Under the pieces are notes generated by a model that saw only the letters and a program-made list of their open reading frames with translations, was not told the origin of the DNA and searched no databases. This document shows, one piece after another, positions 38,196 through 40,019 of a DNA stretch of 40,019 bases. The stretch's first letter is position 1, and each line of letters opens with the position of its first letter. Location of the stretch: the IMG/VR virus record IMGVR_UViG_3300025099_000049, positions 1 through 40,019 of that record; one strand, given 5' to 3'. Both the position numbers and the translations under genes were made by a program. The DNA is from a virus.

Positions 38196-38889
38196 ACGCC
38201 CTCACATTCTGGACAAATTCGCCATTATTCTTAATTGCTTTACCCTTTGCTCTTAAGCCGACAATAACGCCTATTTTATCTTTGAAACGTAAATCATCAA
38301 GATCGCCGTCAATTACTTTGTAACGCTTGCCATTAATTTTATGAGTTTTGGGTAATGGCATATCACGCTTGACATTAAAAACCATTGATACATTGGCAAT
38401 TTTATTTTTTAAAAGGTAGGACGATTCAAGAATATTTAATCCGTCAAATGAAAATGTAAGATGGTAACCTTTGTACCCTTGATAATTTAAGACGCGTAAA
38501 AAATCCTTTGAATAATCATAAGCTTGATCGAATGGCTGCTCCGGCATATCTAATAGAATTTTCAATTCTTCAAATCTATCGGATGTGCCATTATTTCTAT
38601 AGGCAAATTTTTTACCTTTTTTATTAGCTGCTTTTTTAGCCTTGAATAATTCATTTTTTAAACGATCTAAATAATTTTCTGGCTCTTGAAATAAAAGTTT
38701 AGTCCGATCTATCATCTGCTTTTTTGCCATTGGCAAACGTCCAGATGATTTAAGGCAAGTTTTAAAACAAGTATCTGAAAATGGACATAAAACTTTATTT
38801 GGCAAAAGGTAAGTTAAGGCATTATCCCAGTCTGGGTATTTCGACTCTGTCTTAGCAGTCTTAATAGTTTTGGATAATAAAGATTTCAC
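38188..38889 (-). CDS. GP88-like protein (gene product 88 family)
   Basis: The protein resembles the phage GP88 family (PF17338 type). Features are KVLCPFSDTCFKTCLKSSGRLPM with a cysteine set C-x5-C-x3-C early in the protein, YRNNGTSDRFEELK near the middle, FSFDGLN, and a repeated-glycine IGVIVGLRAKGKAI end. These families have a cysteine cluster that may hold metal or an iron-sulphur centre, but no activity is proven. GTG 38889 was chosen as it follows AAAGGGAAA; a longer ORF has no SD. Its SD lies inside a hairpin region that may control translation. Confidence 0.75.
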   Translation of the reverse strand: MKSLLSKTIKTAKTESKYPDWDNALTYLLPNKVLCPFSDTCFKTCLKSSGRLPMAKKQMIDRTKLLFQEPENYLDRLKNELFKAKKAANKKGKKFAYRNNGTSDRFEELKILLDMPEQPFDQAYDYSKDFLRVLNYQGYKGYHLTFSFDGLNILESSYLLKNKIANVSMVFNVKRDMPLPKTHKINGKRYKVIDGDLDDLRFKDKIGVIVGLRAKGKAIKNNGEFVQNVRAYA

Positions 38890-38892
38890 AAT

Positions 38893-38952
38893 ATTTCCCT
38901 TTCGTGTTAAAAGGGAAATTAGCAAGCCCTCGAAAGTTTGCTAAAATCCCTT
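38893..38952 (-). promoter_or_regulatory. candidate RNA switch sequestering the GP88-like SD
   Basis: Minus-strand transcript: segment C AAAGGGAAAT (38893-38902) holds the ribosome binding site of the gene starting at 38889. Segment B (38910-38919) is its exact ten-base complement, with a 7-base loop. B can instead pair with segment A AAGGGA (38947-38952), and that helix is extended by TTAGCAA/TTGCTAA (38919-38925, 38938-38944) around a 12-base loop. These two structures exclude each other, one hiding and the other exposing the SD. Confidence 0.55.
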
Positions 38953-38962
38953 GTGGATTTAT

Positions 38963-38999
38963 GCCGCCGTCTATTTCGCGATAGATTGGCGGCTTTTTT
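38963..38999 (+). terminator. rho-independent terminator for rightward transcription
   Basis: GCCGCC (38963-38968) pairs with GGCGGC (38988-38993) and TCTAT (38970-38974) with ATAGA (38981-38985) around a TTCGCG loop, followed by TTTTTT (38994-38999). The T tract lies on the plus strand, so it stops rightward transcripts, although neighbouring genes run leftward. It may end readthrough from the repressor transcript or a plus-strand RNA. Confidence 0.7.
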
Positions 39000-39255
39000 A
39001 TTTAAATTTTTCCCGACTTTGAATTTCTAAATTATGTTGCATATTACGCAATGATAATGCTACATCGTCAAACGATTGATTAAACGGTAAATCAACGCCC
39101 GACAAATCAAAATAGTCATCTGCGTTAAAATTTTCATAATTCCACGCGTCAGATAATTCACTCGCCTTATCAGCAAACTCTTTTAAAGTTTGTATAAAAT
39201 CATCTGCGTTGTTTTGCAACTCTTGAAATTCTCTTCTTTCGTTATCTTTTTCCAT
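38998..39255 (-). CDS. acidic hypothetical protein (85 aa)
   Basis: The product is acidic and mostly helical (ERREFQELQNNADDFIQTLKEFADKASELSDAW then DDYFDLSGVDLPFN), with no domain or membrane part. AGGAGG is seven bases before ATG 39255, and a good promoter lies further upstream (39300-39327). An acidic, DNA-mimic-like protein near the promoter could be an anti-restriction or regulatory factor, but this is speculation. No family name. Confidence 0.65.
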   Translation of the reverse strand: MEKDNERREFQELQNNADDFIQTLKEFADKASELSDAWNYENFNADDYFDLSGVDLPFNQSFDDVALSLRNMQHNLEIQSREKFK

Positions 39256-39284
39256 TGTTTAAACCTCCTGATTAATTATTGTCA

Positions 39285-39327
39285 TACATTAATAAATGTA
39301 ATATACGCCTCGAAAAAGTTTTGTCAA
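39285..39327 (-). promoter_or_regulatory. sigma-70 promoter with overlapping dyad
   Basis: On the minus strand TTGACA (39322-39327), 16 bases, then TATATT (39300-39305): a near-consensus promoter directed to gene 38998-39255. The inverted repeat TACATT-AATA-AATGTA (39285-39300) follows directly where transcription should start, so a regulator could block it. The region up to 39505 has no gene; it contains two GCGGGAT units (39475, 39486) 11 bases apart. Confidence 0.7.
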
Positions 39328-39505
39328 CAAAAATCTACTTAAAATCGAATTATTTATTTAAAAGTATATCGCGACAATTGCGCGGGAATGCTGAAAATTG
39401 CTAGATTGCGGATTGTGGGGGGATGCTGGAGTATTCGCCAATAAGGAATAATGGATTATACGGGAAATGAGAAGGCGGGATTTTCGCGGGATTGAGGGGA
39501 AACGG

Positions 39506-39811
39506 CTATTCGATGATTTCGCCATCATTCTGCGCGGCTAATTCTTGCGCTATTTTCTGAGCGTGTAATATAGATGCGCTGGCGCAGAATGCTTGAAGCG
39601 ATACGCCGATCTTATAGGCGACACTCTTAATGAAGGAATGCTCCTGGCGAGTGAAATAGTACGAAACGGCGCGGCGTTTACGGCGATCATATTGCTTCTT
39701 TTTGGTTAGACTACTCGGAAGCTTGACAAACTGGCCTTTCTCATTGCGGCTTAATATAGTAGGGGTAGGGTTGCCATACTTCTTGACATTTGGATCGGCT
39801 TTCTTTGTCAT
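39506..39811 (-). CDS. basic hypothetical protein, possible ribbon-helix-helix-like (101 aa)
   Basis: The N-terminal half is basic (KKADPNVKKYGNPTPTILSRNEKGQFVKLPSSLTKKKQYDRRKRRAV). The second half has the order VSYYFTRQEHSFIKSVAYKIGVSLQAFCASASILHAQKIA, similar to ribbon-helix-helix proteins (strand, helix, G-V-S turn, helix), as in mobilisation protein MobC or antitoxins. It would be a DNA-binding regulator. GGGA lies very near ATG 39811, so the start could be later. It borders the terminal-repeat region. Confidence 0.6.
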   Translation of the reverse strand: MTKKADPNVKKYGNPTPTILSRNEKGQFVKLPSSLTKKKQYDRRKRRAVSYYFTRQEHSFIKSVAYKIGVSLQAFCASASILHAQKIAQELAAQNDGEIIE

Positions 39812-39893
39812 TCCCGCACAATTCCCTCACAAAAGTAGTGGCGTGGGTAGTAACTCCAATGAATACGGGTGCTTGCGAGTCCGAGCATACGAT

Positions 39894-40019
39894 TAAACAT
39901 TATGTGCTTGACCATTCTTGCCGCTGTAAAATGAAAAAAAGTCAGCAACCCACGCCCCAAAATCCGGGCCGTCTCTCGTAATAGAACTCGCACACGTAAA
40001 ATTCCCATTTTTCATTTCC
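39894..40019. repeat. terminal direct repeat, right copy
   Basis: Identical to 31-156. Together with the left copy it indicates a complete genome. A short rightward frame (39859-39981, 40 codons, cysteine/histidine-rich) and a leftward frame (39808-40008) both cross it. Neither has a good ribosome binding site, so the interval is treated as probably non-coding. Confidence 0.9.

Noticed and set aside
39808-40008. 66-codon leftward ORF over the terminal repeat
   Set aside because: No ribosome binding site, arginine-rich odd composition and position in a terminal-repeat spacer; the opposite short frame is equally open.
1-40019. CRISPR array or diversity-generating retroelement
   Set aside because: No regularly spaced direct repeats of CRISPR size and no reverse transcriptase; the 33-bp tandem units at 16.7 kb are in-frame coding repeats without spacers.

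Overview
The window is an essentially complete genome of an uncharacterised temperate, tailed, podovirus-like phage of about 40 kb. The first 156 and last 126 bases overlap exactly, so the contig closes on itself or carries a terminal direct repeat. The virion genes follow T7-like podovirus order: terminase, head-tail connector portal, scaffold, capsid, tail tubes A and B, three internal virion proteins and a tail fibre. An integrase, an excisionase-like protein and a divergently transcribed XRE repressor mark a temperate lifestyle. The M15 peptidase endolysin and Rz/Rz1-type spanins point to a Gram-negative host. Kelch-like fibre repeats, a phage 2-oxoglutarate oxygenase and the overall style resemble uncultured aquatic phages; that habitat is inference. 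I see no DNA polymerase and no phage RNA polymerase, so replication and transcription should rely on host enzymes, unlike true T7 relatives.

Layout. (1) 39812-40019 joined to 1-900: terminal repeat, one small leftward gene (210-410) and a long AT-rich stretch with structured hairpins and palindromes. (2) 903-26488, rightward late operon: small genes, a lysis block (M15 endolysin, possible holin, overlapping spanins, HNH protein), DNA packaging (small and large terminase), head genes ending in a strong terminator near 10.45 kb, tail tubes, a GNAT-like protein, a DUF5131 protein, internal virion proteins, fibres and host-recognition proteins, a 2OG-Fe(II) oxygenase, and a second small set of lipoprotein and membrane coiled-coil proteins. 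(3) 26460-36634, leftward early operon, many genes joined by ATGA overlaps: VRR-NUC nuclease, radical SAM protein, PD-(D/E)XK-like nuclease, primase-helicase, phg_2220_C-like replication protein, zinc proteins, DUF5664 protein, a split cytosine methyltransferase with an overprinted second frame, integrase with attP, excisionase-like protein, single-stranded DNA-binding protein and YqaJ exonuclease. (4) 36635-36742, divergent promoter/operator region. (5) 36743-37524 rightward: repressor and one unknown gene. (6) 37532-39811 leftward: accessory genes including a ribbon-helix-helix protein sitting in a cluster of seven AGTTAGAC repeats, and a GP88-like gene behind a possible RNA switch.

How it fits together (inference). 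After infection the phage either lets the XRE repressor shut the leftward promoter near 36.7 kb and integrates by the tyrosine recombinase, or expresses the leftward operon for primase-helicase, SSB and exonuclease-driven replication, then the rightward operon for packaging, virion assembly and lysis. The most unusual items are the dual-frame methyltransferase locus (31.2-32.1 kb), the AGTTAGAC repeat array (37.35-37.75 kb), the candidate SD-sequestering switch (38.89-38.95 kb), the attP with paired 19-bp arm repeats, and the diverged copies just outside the terminal repeat.
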